In this document: positions 25,863 to 33,817 of the stretch, piece after piece
How the letters are laid out: each line of letters starts with the position of its first letter
Numbering within the stretch: position 1 is the first letter of the stretch
Assembly: GCA_016874795.1 (NCBI GenBank)
Contig: VGTG01000009.1
Location: 1 to 64,000 of the forward strand
DNA: 64,000 bases
Reading direction: 5' to 3'
From: Deltaproteobacteria bacterium
Lineage (GTDB): Bacteria > Desulfobacterota > Binatia > UBA12015
Notes under the pieces: model-generated
Database searches by the model: none
Told to the model about the DNA's origin: nothing
What the model saw: the letters and a program-made list of their open reading frames with translations, nothing else
Program-made: the position numbers and the translations under genes

Positions 25863-26334
25863 CCTCGCGGAGTCGTGCGACGTCGAGCTTGCGAAAGCCG
25901 CGGATGCGGGCACCGTTCGGCTCGAGTCGCGGCGATTCGGCAGCGCCGAGGTCCCTCTCTCGGCGGTGTTCACTCTCGACCCGGGGCTGGTCGGCTTCCC
26001 CGGAGCGCATCGCTTCGTCCTTCTCGATCGGGACGCCGGGTCGCCGTTCAAGTGGATGGTGTGCCTCGATCAACCGGAGCTCGGCTTCGTGGTGACGGAC
26101 CCGGTGGAGTGCGTCCCGGGCTACGTCTGCCCGACCGAGCGCGCCGCAGCGGTGCTGTCGTGCGAGGCCGAGGACGTCGCGCTGTTCGTGCTCGTGACGA
26201 TCCCGAAGGAGCCGAAGGAGATCTTCTTGAACCTCCTGGCACCGATCGCGGTGGATCTGAGAAGCGCGCGAGGGCTGCAGATGGTGCTCGAGGACGGGAG
26301 CCTGGACCCGGCGCACCGGGTGCCGCTCGCGTAG
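25843..26334 (+). CDS. fliW: CsrA antagonist / flagellar assembly factor FliW
   Basis: A 163-residue protein overlapping csrA by 20 bases, with a GGAAGGA ribosome-binding site inside csrA. After a 35-residue N-terminal extension the FliW fold is clear: AVFTLDPGLVGFPGAHRFVLLDRDAGSPFKWMVCLDQPELGFVVTDP and LFVLVTIPKEPKEIFLNLLAPIAVDLRSARGLQMVLED. FliW binds either flagellin or CsrA, so free flagellin in the cell restores CsrA repression. The pair controls a flagellin gene that must lie outside this window. Confidence 0.95.
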   Translation: MEARRSSLAESCDVELAKAADAGTVRLESRRFGSAEVPLSAVFTLDPGLVGFPGAHRFVLLDRDAGSPFKWMVCLDQPELGFVVTDPVECVPGYVCPTERAAAVLSCEAEDVALFVLVTIPKEPKEIFLNLLAPIAVDLRSARGLQMVLEDGSLDPAHRVPLA

Positions 26335-26761
26335 GGCGCCTCGTGGGCCGTCCGGCGCGCTGCAGTACGCTGGGACTGCCGCGTAGCGCAGCGTCGTTCG
26401 GAGGCGGGTAGCGTCCTGGTTTGATTCCGAGAGCCGGGTGACGCACTCGGCACAGATGACCCTTCGCACCTCGTCCTCGATCTCGCCGTCGCCACACGCA
26501 TGACGTGCACGGAGGATAGCGCGAGCGTAGAGGGCTCGAACCGGCGCGGCGCCGGCGCCGTGAATCAGACCGAAACGCTACCGGAGGCGGTCTCCTCGTC
26601 GCGTTCGCTTGTTCGCTTGGATGATGGCGTGAGATCCCGAATGGGGAACCGGCCAGCCGAGGAACAGCGCCCTATTCAATCACTCGCATTCGCGTCGCAA
26701 CTCGACGTTTCACACCAATTTTTTTCTTGCGCAGCGCGCGAGTCTCTGGTACCTTCGCGGT
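26335..26761 (+). other. Intergenic stretch, no gene recognised
   Basis: About 430 bases between fliW and the transposase-like gene, with visibly lower GC than the flagellar genes, especially after 26640. I find no convincing coding sequence; short open frames here lack codon bias and ribosome-binding sites. A short GGCGCC-GGCGCC self-complementary stretch lies near 26550. The only signal I support is the promoter-like pair at 26727-26755. Confidence 0.5.
26727..26755 (+). promoter_or_regulatory. Promoter-like -35/-10 pair for the transposase gene
   Basis: TTGCGC at 26727-26732 and TACCTT at 26750-26755 are separated by 17 bases. The start codon GTG at 26762 follows the -10 by six bases, so transcription would begin at or next to the start codon (leaderless). 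Confidence 0.4.
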
Positions 26762-27562
26762 GTGAAGAGAGGCTCACGCGAGCAACTCTCCTTCGATGAC
26801 TTCCGCCGTCGCACGGGCCGAGGCGGACCGAGGTCCGGAGCAGGAAGACCGGCGGGTGCGCGTCCACGTGTGCGCCATCGCCCCAGGGCCGACTTCTCGG
26901 GAACGTGCCCCGCGCACGTGACGATTCGGCTGCGGCGCGGCCTACCGAGCCTCCGCTCTCGCAAGCTCGTGCGCGAGTTCCGGCGGAGCCTCGCAGTCGC
27001 CTGTGAGCGGAGCGAGTTTCGCGTTCTCCACTTCTCCCTCCAGCGGGATCATGCGCACTTCCTCGTCGAAGCGGACGGCACCGAGTCCCTCGCACGCGGC
27101 ATGAAATCGATCGCGGCGAGGCTCGCGCGCGCCGTGAATCGCGTGTTCGAGCGAGTCGGCAAAGTCCTCGACGGCCGGTATCACCTGCACCTCCTCCGGA
27201 CGCCGCGGGAGGTCCGCCACGCTCTCGCCTACGTGCTTCTCAATGCGCGCCGTCACTGGGCGAAGCGATTCGGCACGGCTCCGCCGGTGCGGATCGACGA
27301 AGCGTCTTCAGGCCGCTGGTTCCGTGGCTGGTCGAGGGACGTTCCTGGAGCCGACGTGCGCGGCAGTCCCGATGTCGCGTCCGCGCGCACGTGGCTCGCC
27401 CGCTCGGGCTGGCGACTCCACGGCCTCATCGACCCGGGTGGCGTACCCGGTCCAGGCGAGGGCCGAGCCCGATCCTGGCTCGGTCGCGATCGTGCCGAGC
27501 TTGGCAATCGTACTATAGGACGCAGGGCTCGTGGTCCGATCGAGGGGTCAAGAACGCCTTGA
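26762..27562 (+). CDS. REP-associated tyrosine (Y1/HUH) transposase-like protein
   Basis: A 266-residue member of the Y1 single-strand transposase group. The metal-binding HUH pair is H97-A-H99 (QRDHAHFLVEA) and the candidate nucleophile is Y157 (HALAYVLLNARRH), in the usual RAYT order. The N-terminus is very basic, as is common for RAYTs. RAYTs are single-copy genes that act on short palindromic REP sequences rather than moving themselves; no IS ends flank this one. A long hairpin at 43992-44072 is a possible REP-like substrate, but nothing directly links them. The last 60 or so residues are low complexity and may be degraded. Confidence 0.78.
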   Translation: MKRGSREQLSFDDFRRRTGRGGPRSGAGRPAGARPRVRHRPRADFSGTCPAHVTIRLRRGLPSLRSRKLVREFRRSLAVACERSEFRVLHFSLQRDHAHFLVEADGTESLARGMKSIAARLARAVNRVFERVGKVLDGRYHLHLLRTPREVRHALAYVLLNARRHWAKRFGTAPPVRIDEASSGRWFRGWSRDVPGADVRGSPDVASARTWLARSGWRLHGLIDPGGVPGPGEGRARSWLGRDRAELGNRTIGRRARGPIEGSRTP

Positions 27563-28038
27563 ACGAGAAGGAAGACGGCGGCTCACCGCAAAACCCCCAG
27601 CCACCCTCCGCACCATCTACCAAACCACAACAGCCTGCACGTCGAAGCTCGACACGCCGCAGCGCCCTTCGCCAGTACCGCGCGAGGCTTCGGGGGTACA
27701 CGCCGAGTATTCAGCTCGTGTTCGAAGGGCTGATCGTGTTGTTCACGTTCGTCCTAACAGCCATCTCGATCTACCAAGGCTTTGCCATCAGGCGTCAGAT
27801 CCATCTCGCCGAAGAAGCGAATAGGACCGCCGCCGAGGCCTTGAAGAGAGACCATCAACCATCGGTTTTTCTCGAGGAGGCCTTCTTCTCCGACGAGCCA
27901 CGACGTCAGCAAGATCGCGGATCGATCGAAGCCGAGCGCGATGGCAGAATGCTCGCTGGCGACGCTGCGGCAACGACGGACCGCTACGCCGGGGCCGGTG
28001 CCGCGGCGCGCGAGCCGCCGATTGCTTCCGCCAGCTGA
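27559..28038 (+). pseudogene. Possible truncated single-pass membrane protein
   Basis: An open frame with a doubtful TTG start at 27559, just after the transposase end. It reads a Pro/Gln/Ser-rich N-terminus, a basic stretch, one convincing membrane helix (LVFEGLIVLFTFVLTAISIYQGFAI) and a short helix (RQIHLAEEANRTAAEALKRDHQPSVFLEE). This resembles the N-terminal part of many uncharacterised membrane proteins. After about 27890 the sequence loses any protein-like pattern and runs into the opposite-strand glycosyltransferase gene, so the C-terminal part is probably lost. I do not recognise a family, and it may be non-functional. Confidence 0.35.
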
Positions 28039-30407
28039 TCCAGCCCGTTCAGCGTCGGAGCCACGCTACGCAAGCGCTCGTACTCCGCGCGAGCCCCGTC
28101 GAGCTGCGACAGCCGCACGTACACGCCCGCGAGCGCGAAGCGCATCGAAGCGTCCTCTTGGTTTCGCTCGACGTAGGCAGCGAGGATCGCGCGAAGGCGA
28201 TCCCAGCGCTCGAGCGCGGAGCCCGCACGGAGGAGCCAGTGCAGGACCTCCGCGTCGTCGGGCCACTCGCGCGCGAGCTCCGCGAACACGGTCCACGCAC
28301 TCTTCGCGTCGCCCTGCCCGAGGAGAGCCATGCCGAGACCGAGATGCGCCTTGCGACGCTCGCCTCCGTATCTCTCGCTCGTCCGGAACGCTTCGGCGGC
28401 CCGGTCCCAGCCGGCGAGCTGCAGCTCGATCACCCCCCGGAGGAGCCAGCCACGCGCATGCTCCGGCGCGTGCGCGAGAAGCGCGTCGACGTCGCGCTCG
28501 GCTCCAGACAGGTCGCCGTGCTCGACGGCCTCCGTCGCCAGCGCGCAACGCGCCTCGGCGTTCTCCTCGAGCTCGAGCAGCCGACGCCAGAAGGCGAGCG
28601 CGCGCCCGGGAACACCGGCGCGAGCGCAGAGCTTTGCGCCGAAGCGAAGGACGCCTGCGTCGGCAGGCCAGCGGTCGGGATCGTCCAGCAGCTCTTCCAG
28701 ACCCGCGAAGCCCGCGCTCGCACGCGCCTCCGCCTCCCGAACCCTCTCCCAAGCATCGACTTCCGCCCGATCGACGCCCGCGACGACGCGCCTCGTCGCC
28801 CCGTCGAGCTCGCTCGAGCGGACGATCCACCCGTCGGAGAGCATCTGCGTGAGCTCGTCCGTGAACGAGCGCTCCGACCAGCGTGCGCGGAGACGCGCTC
28901 CGTTCTGCGCGTCGTGATCGTGGCGCCCGGCGGTCTGGCTCTCGAGGTGGAACAGCACGCTCTCCGGCGCGTACGCCACGCGCGCCCCTCGCGCGCCGAT
29001 CCGGAGGCAGAGGTCGACGTCTTCGAACGAGTTGCGGAAGCCCTCGTCGAAGCCGCCGACGGCGGAGAACGCTTCGCGGCGCACGAGCATGCACGCAGCC
29101 GTCACGGCCTGCAGATCGCGAGGCCGGTTCGCCGCGGCGAAGTCACCGGGGCACCTCGCATAGAGATGATACGGCCGGTCGTCGGGATCGAAGACGACGC
29201 CCGCGTGCTGGATCGTACCGTCCGGATAGAGCAGCTTGCTGCCGACGACGGCGACCTCGGCCCGCCGCTCGACGACGTCGATCATCGCGCGCAGCCAGCC
29301 CGCGAGGGGGATCGTGTCGTTGTTGAGGAACACGAGATGCTTCCCGCGCGCCGCTTGCGCTCCTTGGTTGCAAGCGCGCGCGAAGCCGAGGTTCTCGGTG
29401 TTGCGGACGATCTGCACGTCTCCGCCGAGCTTCGCGAGCAAAGCCGCGGTCCCGTCGGTGGAGGCGTTGTCGACGAGAACCACCTCGTAGTGGACGTCCT
29501 CGGTGACGCGGGCGAGCTCCATCAAGCACTGCCGCGTGAGCTCGGCGCGATTGAAGAGCGGGATCACGATCGAGCACTCGTACGAAGTCGGCTGTGAAGC
29601 GTGTCTCTCGCGCGCACGCCGCTGGGCCTCGACGACCCCGGGCGCTCCCGCGGCGAGGTGCGCGTAGCGCCCGTGCACGAGCGCGAGCGTACGGACGAAG
29701 TCGTCGCGGTGACGGCTCGACGTCGAGCTCCCGTCGGTGCGCCAGCTGAAGCTGCACGTCACCTCCTGCACCTGCACGAAGTCGTGACGCTCGGCGAGAC
29801 GGATCAGGAGGTCCCAGTCCTCGTGCGTGAACATGTCCTCGTCGAAGCCGCCGACCGCGTCGATGCAGTCGCGGCGGTGCATCAAGCACGGGAGCGGGAT
29901 GAAGTTCTCGACCAGGAGGACGTCGCGCCGGAACGGAGCGCAGTAGATCGGCTCCGGCGGCGACTGGACCCAGGTCTCTCCCCGCCGCTGCTCGTGCACG
30001 CGCTGCGCGAAACCGTACGCGACGGCGGCGCCTTCTCTCTCGAGGGCGGCGACCAGCAGCTCGAGATGCCGCGGCAGGTACCAGTCGTCGTCGTCGAGAT
30101 AGGCGACGTACTTCCCGCGCGCGAGCCGGAGGCCGGCGTTCCGCGCCGCCGAGCGATTCAGGTTGCGCGCGAGGCGCACGTAGTGGACGTCACGATCAAA
30201 GGCGGAGGCGGAAGCAGCGGCGGCGACCTTGCGGACGACGTGCTCGACCGGCGCTCCGCCGTCGTTCACGACGATCACCTCGACGTGCGGATGCGTCTGC
30301 GCCAGTACGCTCCGGAGGGCACGCTCGAGCCACTCCGGGCGCTCGAACGTCGGCACGATCACGGAGACGAGCGGCTGCCCGCGGGTCGTCGATGCTTCGG
30401 CGATCAT
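27984..30407 (-). CDS. Double GT2 glycosyltransferase with C-terminal TPR-like repeats
   Basis: An 807-residue cytoplasmic protein. The first GT-A domain (about 12-250) has VSVIVPTFERPEWLERALRSVL and the metal site YLDDDDW. The second (about 295-520) has CSIVIPLFNRAELTRQCL, DNASTDGT and FLNNDT, as in rhamnosyltransferase-like GT2 enzymes. The rest (about 590-800) consists of helical TPR-type repeats. The ATG at 30407 overlaps the methyltransferase stop (ATGA) and is preferred to longer readings that would enter that gene. Two fused GT2 units suggest alternating or sequential sugar transfer. As the last gene of a sigma-54-driven operon beside stator genes, it may glycosylate flagellin or a flagellar surface component; that is inference. 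Confidence 0.88.
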   Translation of the reverse strand: MIAEASTTRGQPLVSVIVPTFERPEWLERALRSVLAQTHPHVEVIVVNDGGAPVEHVVRKVAAAASASAFDRDVHYVRLARNLNRSAARNAGLRLARGKYVAYLDDDDWYLPRHLELLVAALEREGAAVAYGFAQRVHEQRRGETWVQSPPEPIYCAPFRRDVLLVENFIPLPCLMHRRDCIDAVGGFDEDMFTHEDWDLLIRLAERHDFVQVQEVTCSFSWRTDGSSTSSRHRDDFVRTLALVHGRYAHLAAGAPGVVEAQRRARERHASQPTSYECSIVIPLFNRAELTRQCLMELARVTEDVHYEVVLVDNASTDGTAALLAKLGGDVQIVRNTENLGFARACNQGAQAARGKHLVFLNNDTIPLAGWLRAMIDVVERRAEVAVVGSKLLYPDGTIQHAGVVFDPDDRPYHLYARCPGDFAAANRPRDLQAVTAACMLVRREAFSAVGGFDEGFRNSFEDVDLCLRIGARGARVAYAPESVLFHLESQTAGRHDHDAQNGARLRARWSERSFTDELTQMLSDGWIVRSSELDGATRRVVAGVDRAEVDAWERVREAEARASAGFAGLEELLDDPDRWPADAGVLRFGAKLCARAGVPGRALAFWRRLLELEENAEARCALATEAVEHGDLSGAERDVDALLAHAPEHARGWLLRGVIELQLAGWDRAAEAFRTSERYGGERRKAHLGLGMALLGQGDAKSAWTVFAELAREWPDDAEVLHWLLRAGSALERWDRLRAILAAYVERNQEDASMRFALAGVYVRLSQLDGARAEYERLRSVAPTLNGLDQLAEAIGGSRAAAPAPA

Positions 30408-31534
30408 ACTCCCCGCCCTTCCGAGGCCGAGCGATCCGGCCGGATGACGACGGACAAGCCGCCCGGATGGATCCGGATGGGCTCCGTCGGGTACGACGCG
30501 CACAGCCGGCGAAGGCCTTCGGGCGCGAAGAAGTTGACGTGACCCGAGCCGGCGTCACGCCGCCCGTCGGGAACGGACAGGAACACCGAGCCTCCCGGAC
30601 GCGCCACGCGGACGAGCTCGGCGAGTGCCGCCTCCGGCCGATCGACGTGCTCGAGGACGTCCGTGCAGAGCACGACGTCGAAGGACGCGCTCGCCCGCGC
30701 GATCGCCGTGATCTCGCCCACCTGGAAGTCGACGCCGGGCACGCTCGCCTCGACGATCGCACGCAGCGTCGACGAGTTGTCCTGCGCGAACGGAACGACC
30801 GCGAAGCGCTCGACGAGCTTCTGGAGCACCCACCCGTTGCCGCAGCCCGCGTCGAACACGCGCGCGCCACGCGAAAAGGAGACCTGCGACACGACGGTCT
30901 CGAGGAGCTTCTCGAGACGCGCGCCGTTGTACTGCATGAACTTCGCCTGGTTCACGAAGTAGCGATCCGTGAACCGCGTCGAGTTGAAGACGGAGGGCAG
31001 GAAGAAGTAGAGCGCCTTGACGTCCTCGACGAAGCGGTCCGACACGACCACCGGCCACCCCGGGCCGACGCGGATCGTCGCGCCGGGCTGGCTCTCCAGC
31101 GCTTCGAGGTGGCCGAGAAGCGCCACGCAGCACTCGAAAAGCCTTTCCCCGACGTCGACGTCGCGACACATCGCCTCCTCGACGTCACCGAGCGAGCCCG
31201 CGATCTCGCCGCGCTCCATGCGCTGCAGGAACCGCGCGAGCGTGGCCTCGGTATCGTCCGGTCGCAGCTCGAGGAGCCGCCCGAGCGATTCTTCGGCGGC
31301 TTCGACGTCGCCGAGGTGCTTCGCGACCCGCGCGCTCTGGAGGATCGCTTGCGCGTGCGTGGGATGGATGTCGAGGATCGTCGCGAGCACGCCACGGGCT
31401 TCGCGAAGCGCGCCGCGCTCCTCGAGCCGCGTCGCGCCTTCGAGGAGCAGCTCGACGATCAGATCGGGGTCGCGCTCCGCGCGCGAGGCTTCCGGAACGG
31501 CGAGCGGATCGGAAGAGAGGGCCACCGCGCTCAT
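30404..31534 (-). CDS. TPR-containing class I SAM methyltransferase
   Basis: A 376-residue protein. Residues about 25-130 are TPR-like helices (LEERGALREARGVLATILDIHPTHAQAILQSARVAKHLGDVEAAEESLGRLLELRPDD). A class I methyltransferase domain follows, with motif I VFDAGCGNGWVLQKL near 228 and the motif IV/V region FDVVLCTDVLEHVDRPEAALAELVRVARPGGSVFLSVPDG. Its start overlaps the stop of the radical-SAM gene, and its stop overlaps the start of the glycosyltransferase, so the three are translated together. Methylation of a sugar or of protein-bound glycan is plausible; the substrate is unknown. Confidence 0.87.
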   Translation of the reverse strand: MSAVALSSDPLAVPEASRAERDPDLIVELLLEGATRLEERGALREARGVLATILDIHPTHAQAILQSARVAKHLGDVEAAEESLGRLLELRPDDTEATLARFLQRMERGEIAGSLGDVEEAMCRDVDVGERLFECCVALLGHLEALESQPGATIRVGPGWPVVVSDRFVEDVKALYFFLPSVFNSTRFTDRYFVNQAKFMQYNGARLEKLLETVVSQVSFSRGARVFDAGCGNGWVLQKLVERFAVVPFAQDNSSTLRAIVEASVPGVDFQVGEITAIARASASFDVVLCTDVLEHVDRPEAALAELVRVARPGGSVFLSVPDGRRDAGSGHVNFFAPEGLRRLCASYPTEPIRIHPGGLSVVIRPDRSASEGRGV

Positions 31535-33552
31535 GCGTGCTCCACCAAAGCCGCGTCTTCTCGCGCCGCTGCGACCGCTTGCCCGCTCGCCAGCGCCAGG
31601 CGCGCCGCCGCGCCGATCGAAGCGTCGTCGTACGCCTGCCAGTTGTTGAGGACGATGCGCGCGGCGAGCGCGTCGAAGTTCGCGAGGACCTCCTGGAACA
31701 AGCCGGTGTCGTGGCGGCGATAGCAGAACAGCGGCTCGGGGATGCGGCGGCCGTGGAAGCCGCGCGCACCGGCGGCGACCCAGAAGTCCCAGTCCTCGCA
31801 GCCCTTCACGTTCGTCCGGTAGCCGCCGACGGCCTCCCAGACCGCGCGCCGGAAGAGCGCGCAGTACGAGATGTGGTTCGCGAAGCGAAGGCGGGCGAAG
31901 TCGTAGTCGCCCGCGAGCACCACCTGCTCGACGCCGTCGAAGTCGCGCCGATCCGTGTACGCGATCGCGATCGTCGGATCGGACTCGAGCACCTCGAGGC
32001 AGCGCTCGAGCATCGTCGGCGCGATCAGGTCGTCCGCGTCGAGGCAGAGGACGTACTCGCCGCGGGCCTCCGCGATGCCGCGGTTCCTCGAGATCGCCGG
32101 CTGGCCCGAGTTCTCCTGGCGGATCGATCGAATCGTGCGGTGCGGATGACGCTCGAGAAGCTCGGCGACGACCGCCGGCGTCTCGTCCGTGCTTCCGTCG
32201 TCGACGATCACGACCTCGACCTCGCGCACCGTCTGGCAGAGGACGCTGCCGACCGCTTCCGGGAGATAGCGCGCGTAGTTGTGGCATGGGATCACGACCG
32301 AGATGCGCGGTGCCTTCTCGATCGCCATCGCAGGCGGGGCGAGCGCAGGTGCGCTGCGGTCGACGAGGAGCGGCGCGACCGCCGCGCGCATGTCCTCCTC
32401 CGGGCTCGTCTTCACGAGGAACGGTGCGCCGTAGCGCCCGCGCGGGCCGTGCACCGGCGCCGTCCAGTCTCCCGCGTCGTACGGACGAAGCTCGTCCTCG
32501 CCGTAGAGCGCGAGGTAGTTGGGATCGACTCCGTCGCACGCCGGGCGAGCGGCGCAGCCCGAGCACTTCGAGGCGAAGAGCTTGCGTCGCTCCCCGCGCA
32601 TCCCGACGATGCGAACGCCGTTCGGCAGGAGCTCGTCCGCCGGACGTGCTTCGAACGCGGCGTCGATCTGTCCGCGCGCGAGAGGAAGCGGCCGCGCGCA
32701 GATCTCCGGAGACCCGCCGAAATGGCCGGCCTCGTTCATCCACTCGTAGGGGTCGTAGCGGACGCCCACGACGCCGACGAGGTTCTTCTCGAAGCCGCGC
32801 ACCGTGCAGAGCGGCGCGTACCGAACGTTCACGGCGACGCCGCCCTCCTCGAGGATCGTGATCGCCTCCTCGAGATGCGGTCGGATGTCCGAGTAGCGCG
32901 CCTGGACGCCGAACGCGCGCCCGTCGCGGTTCCACTCGTAGTACGCGTTCATGATGATGAAGTTGTGGAGGTAGACGCGATGCCGGAGAACCTCGCGGGC
33001 GATCTCCGGCAGATGGCGGAAGTTCCACTCGAACACCGTCGTGTTCGAGCAGTACTGGAAGCCCCGTCCGTCGAGGTGGTCCATCGCCGAGCGGAGCCGT
33101 TCGAAGCTCTCGCCGGTGATGCGGTGGAAGAGCTCCTCGTCGACGGCGTGCACCGAGAGCAGGAAGTTGACGATTCCGGCTTCGAGCAGGTCGTCGACGA
33201 GCCGCTCGGTCGCGCAATTGGGCATCTTCCGCATCAGGAATTGCGCGAGCGTGATCATGCGGCCCGCGAGGCCGAGCTCGCGATGCGCGTAGCGCGTGAT
33301 CTCGACGATGTCGGGATGCAGGCTCGGCTCGCCGCCCGTGTAGTCGAAGTGGAGGAAGCCCGCTTCCTTCAGCCGGAAGAGGATTTCCTTGCACTCGTCG
33401 AGCGAGCGAAACTTCGCTCGGCGCATGCCGCGGAACTGATCGTCGCTCTGATCGAGGTGGCTGTAGTAGCAGAAGCGGCACGAGTGAGTGCACTTCAGGC
33501 CCACGTCGAGAACCGCGCTCCGGCTGAGCGCACCGATGGGATGGCTGTACAT
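31531..33552 (-). CDS. Radical SAM (SPASM-like) enzyme fused to a GT2 glycosyltransferase
   Basis: A 673-residue fusion. The radical-SAM cluster cysteines are C21, C25 and C28 in KCTHSCRFCYY, followed by DYTGGEPSLHPDI. A second Cys group near 330-345 (CSGCAARPACDG) resembles a SPASM auxiliary-cluster region. From about 395 a GT2 domain begins (ISVVIPCHNYARYLPEAVGSVLCQT), with VDDGSTDETP and the metal site CLDADD. The ATG at 33552 follows GGAGGAG, and a sigma-54 promoter starts the transcript about 50 bases upstream. SPASM enzymes modify peptides or oxidise sugars. Fusion to a sugar transferase within a flagellar regulon suggests a combined peptide/sugar modification step. The exact reaction cannot be read from sequence. 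Confidence 0.88.
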   Translation of the reverse strand: MYSHPIGALSRSAVLDVGLKCTHSCRFCYYSHLDQSDDQFRGMRRAKFRSLDECKEILFRLKEAGFLHFDYTGGEPSLHPDIVEITRYAHRELGLAGRMITLAQFLMRKMPNCATERLVDDLLEAGIVNFLLSVHAVDEELFHRITGESFERLRSAMDHLDGRGFQYCSNTTVFEWNFRHLPEIAREVLRHRVYLHNFIIMNAYYEWNRDGRAFGVQARYSDIRPHLEEAITILEEGGVAVNVRYAPLCTVRGFEKNLVGVVGVRYDPYEWMNEAGHFGGSPEICARPLPLARGQIDAAFEARPADELLPNGVRIVGMRGERRKLFASKCSGCAARPACDGVDPNYLALYGEDELRPYDAGDWTAPVHGPRGRYGAPFLVKTSPEEDMRAAVAPLLVDRSAPALAPPAMAIEKAPRISVVIPCHNYARYLPEAVGSVLCQTVREVEVVIVDDGSTDETPAVVAELLERHPHRTIRSIRQENSGQPAISRNRGIAEARGEYVLCLDADDLIAPTMLERCLEVLESDPTIAIAYTDRRDFDGVEQVVLAGDYDFARLRFANHISYCALFRRAVWEAVGGYRTNVKGCEDWDFWVAAGARGFHGRRIPEPLFCYRRHDTGLFQEVLANFDALAARIVLNNWQAYDDASIGAAARLALASGQAVAAAREDAALVEHA

Positions 33553-33612
33553 GTCTCCTCCGGCCGGCCGACGCGGCGCACGAGAGCTGGAGCTGGCCTT
33601 CGCCGCGTGGCG

Positions 33613-33628
33613 AGCAAGGCGAGTGCCA
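33613..33628 (-). promoter_or_regulatory. Sigma-54 promoter for the radical-SAM/glycosyltransferase operon
   Basis: Read on the minus strand, TGGCACTCGCCTTGCT differs from TGGCACG-N4-TTGCW at one position. GG (33627-33626) and GC (33615-33614) have the exact 10-base gap. The predicted start near 33602 leaves 50 bases of leader, containing GGAGGAG, before the ATG at 33552. This is the best sigma-54 match in the window, and it places the modification operon in the same regulon as the flagellar genes. Confidence 0.8.
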
Positions 33629-33694
33629 CCGCGCTCGATCGATCGACGAACGACTGCTTCGCGACGGAGGCTCCGTCCCGTCCCCGAGGGGGGA

Positions 33695-33726
33695 GGAAGA
33701 AAGTTCCGCCTCCGGCAGGGTTTGCG
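33695..33726. promoter_or_regulatory. Shared enhancer-like dyads between two divergent sigma-54 promoters
   Basis: GGAAGAAAGTTCC (33695-33707) is a perfect 5-bp-arm palindrome related to GGCAG-N3-CTGCC. GGCAGGGTTTGCG (33714-33726) keeps the left arm of the dyad. They sit 75 and 94 bp from the -24 element of the minus-strand promoter, and 91 and 72 bp from that of the plus-strand promoter, so one bound activator could serve both. Confidence 0.45.
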
Positions 33727-33789
33727 CGTCTCCGGCGCTCCCGGTCTCGTCCGGAACGCTCGCGGCCCCGCCGATTCACGGCTCCCGGA

Positions 33790-33805
33790 CGGCACGGTTG
33801 CTGCA
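33790..33805 (+). promoter_or_regulatory. Sigma-54 promoter for motA2-motB2
   Basis: CGGCACGGTTGCTGCA matches TGGCACG-N4-TTGCW with two changes (first base and first T of the -12 box). GG is at 33791-33792 and GC at 33803-33804. The predicted start near 33816 is two bases before the ATG at 33818, so the message would be essentially leaderless; the next ATG at 33839 would leave 23 bases. Confidence 0.62.
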
Positions 33806-33817
33806 GCTTCCACGGTC

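Noticed and set aside
26500-26799. 99-codon plus-strand open frame before the transposase
   Set aside because: No ribosome-binding site, no protein-like pattern, and it overlaps the transposase start in another frame.
26762-27562. Transposase gene as part of a complete insertion sequence
   Set aside because: No terminal inverted repeats, IS200/IS605-type end hairpins or target duplications were found around it; the basic N-terminus and the spacing of the HUH and Tyr motifs suit a domesticated RAYT better.
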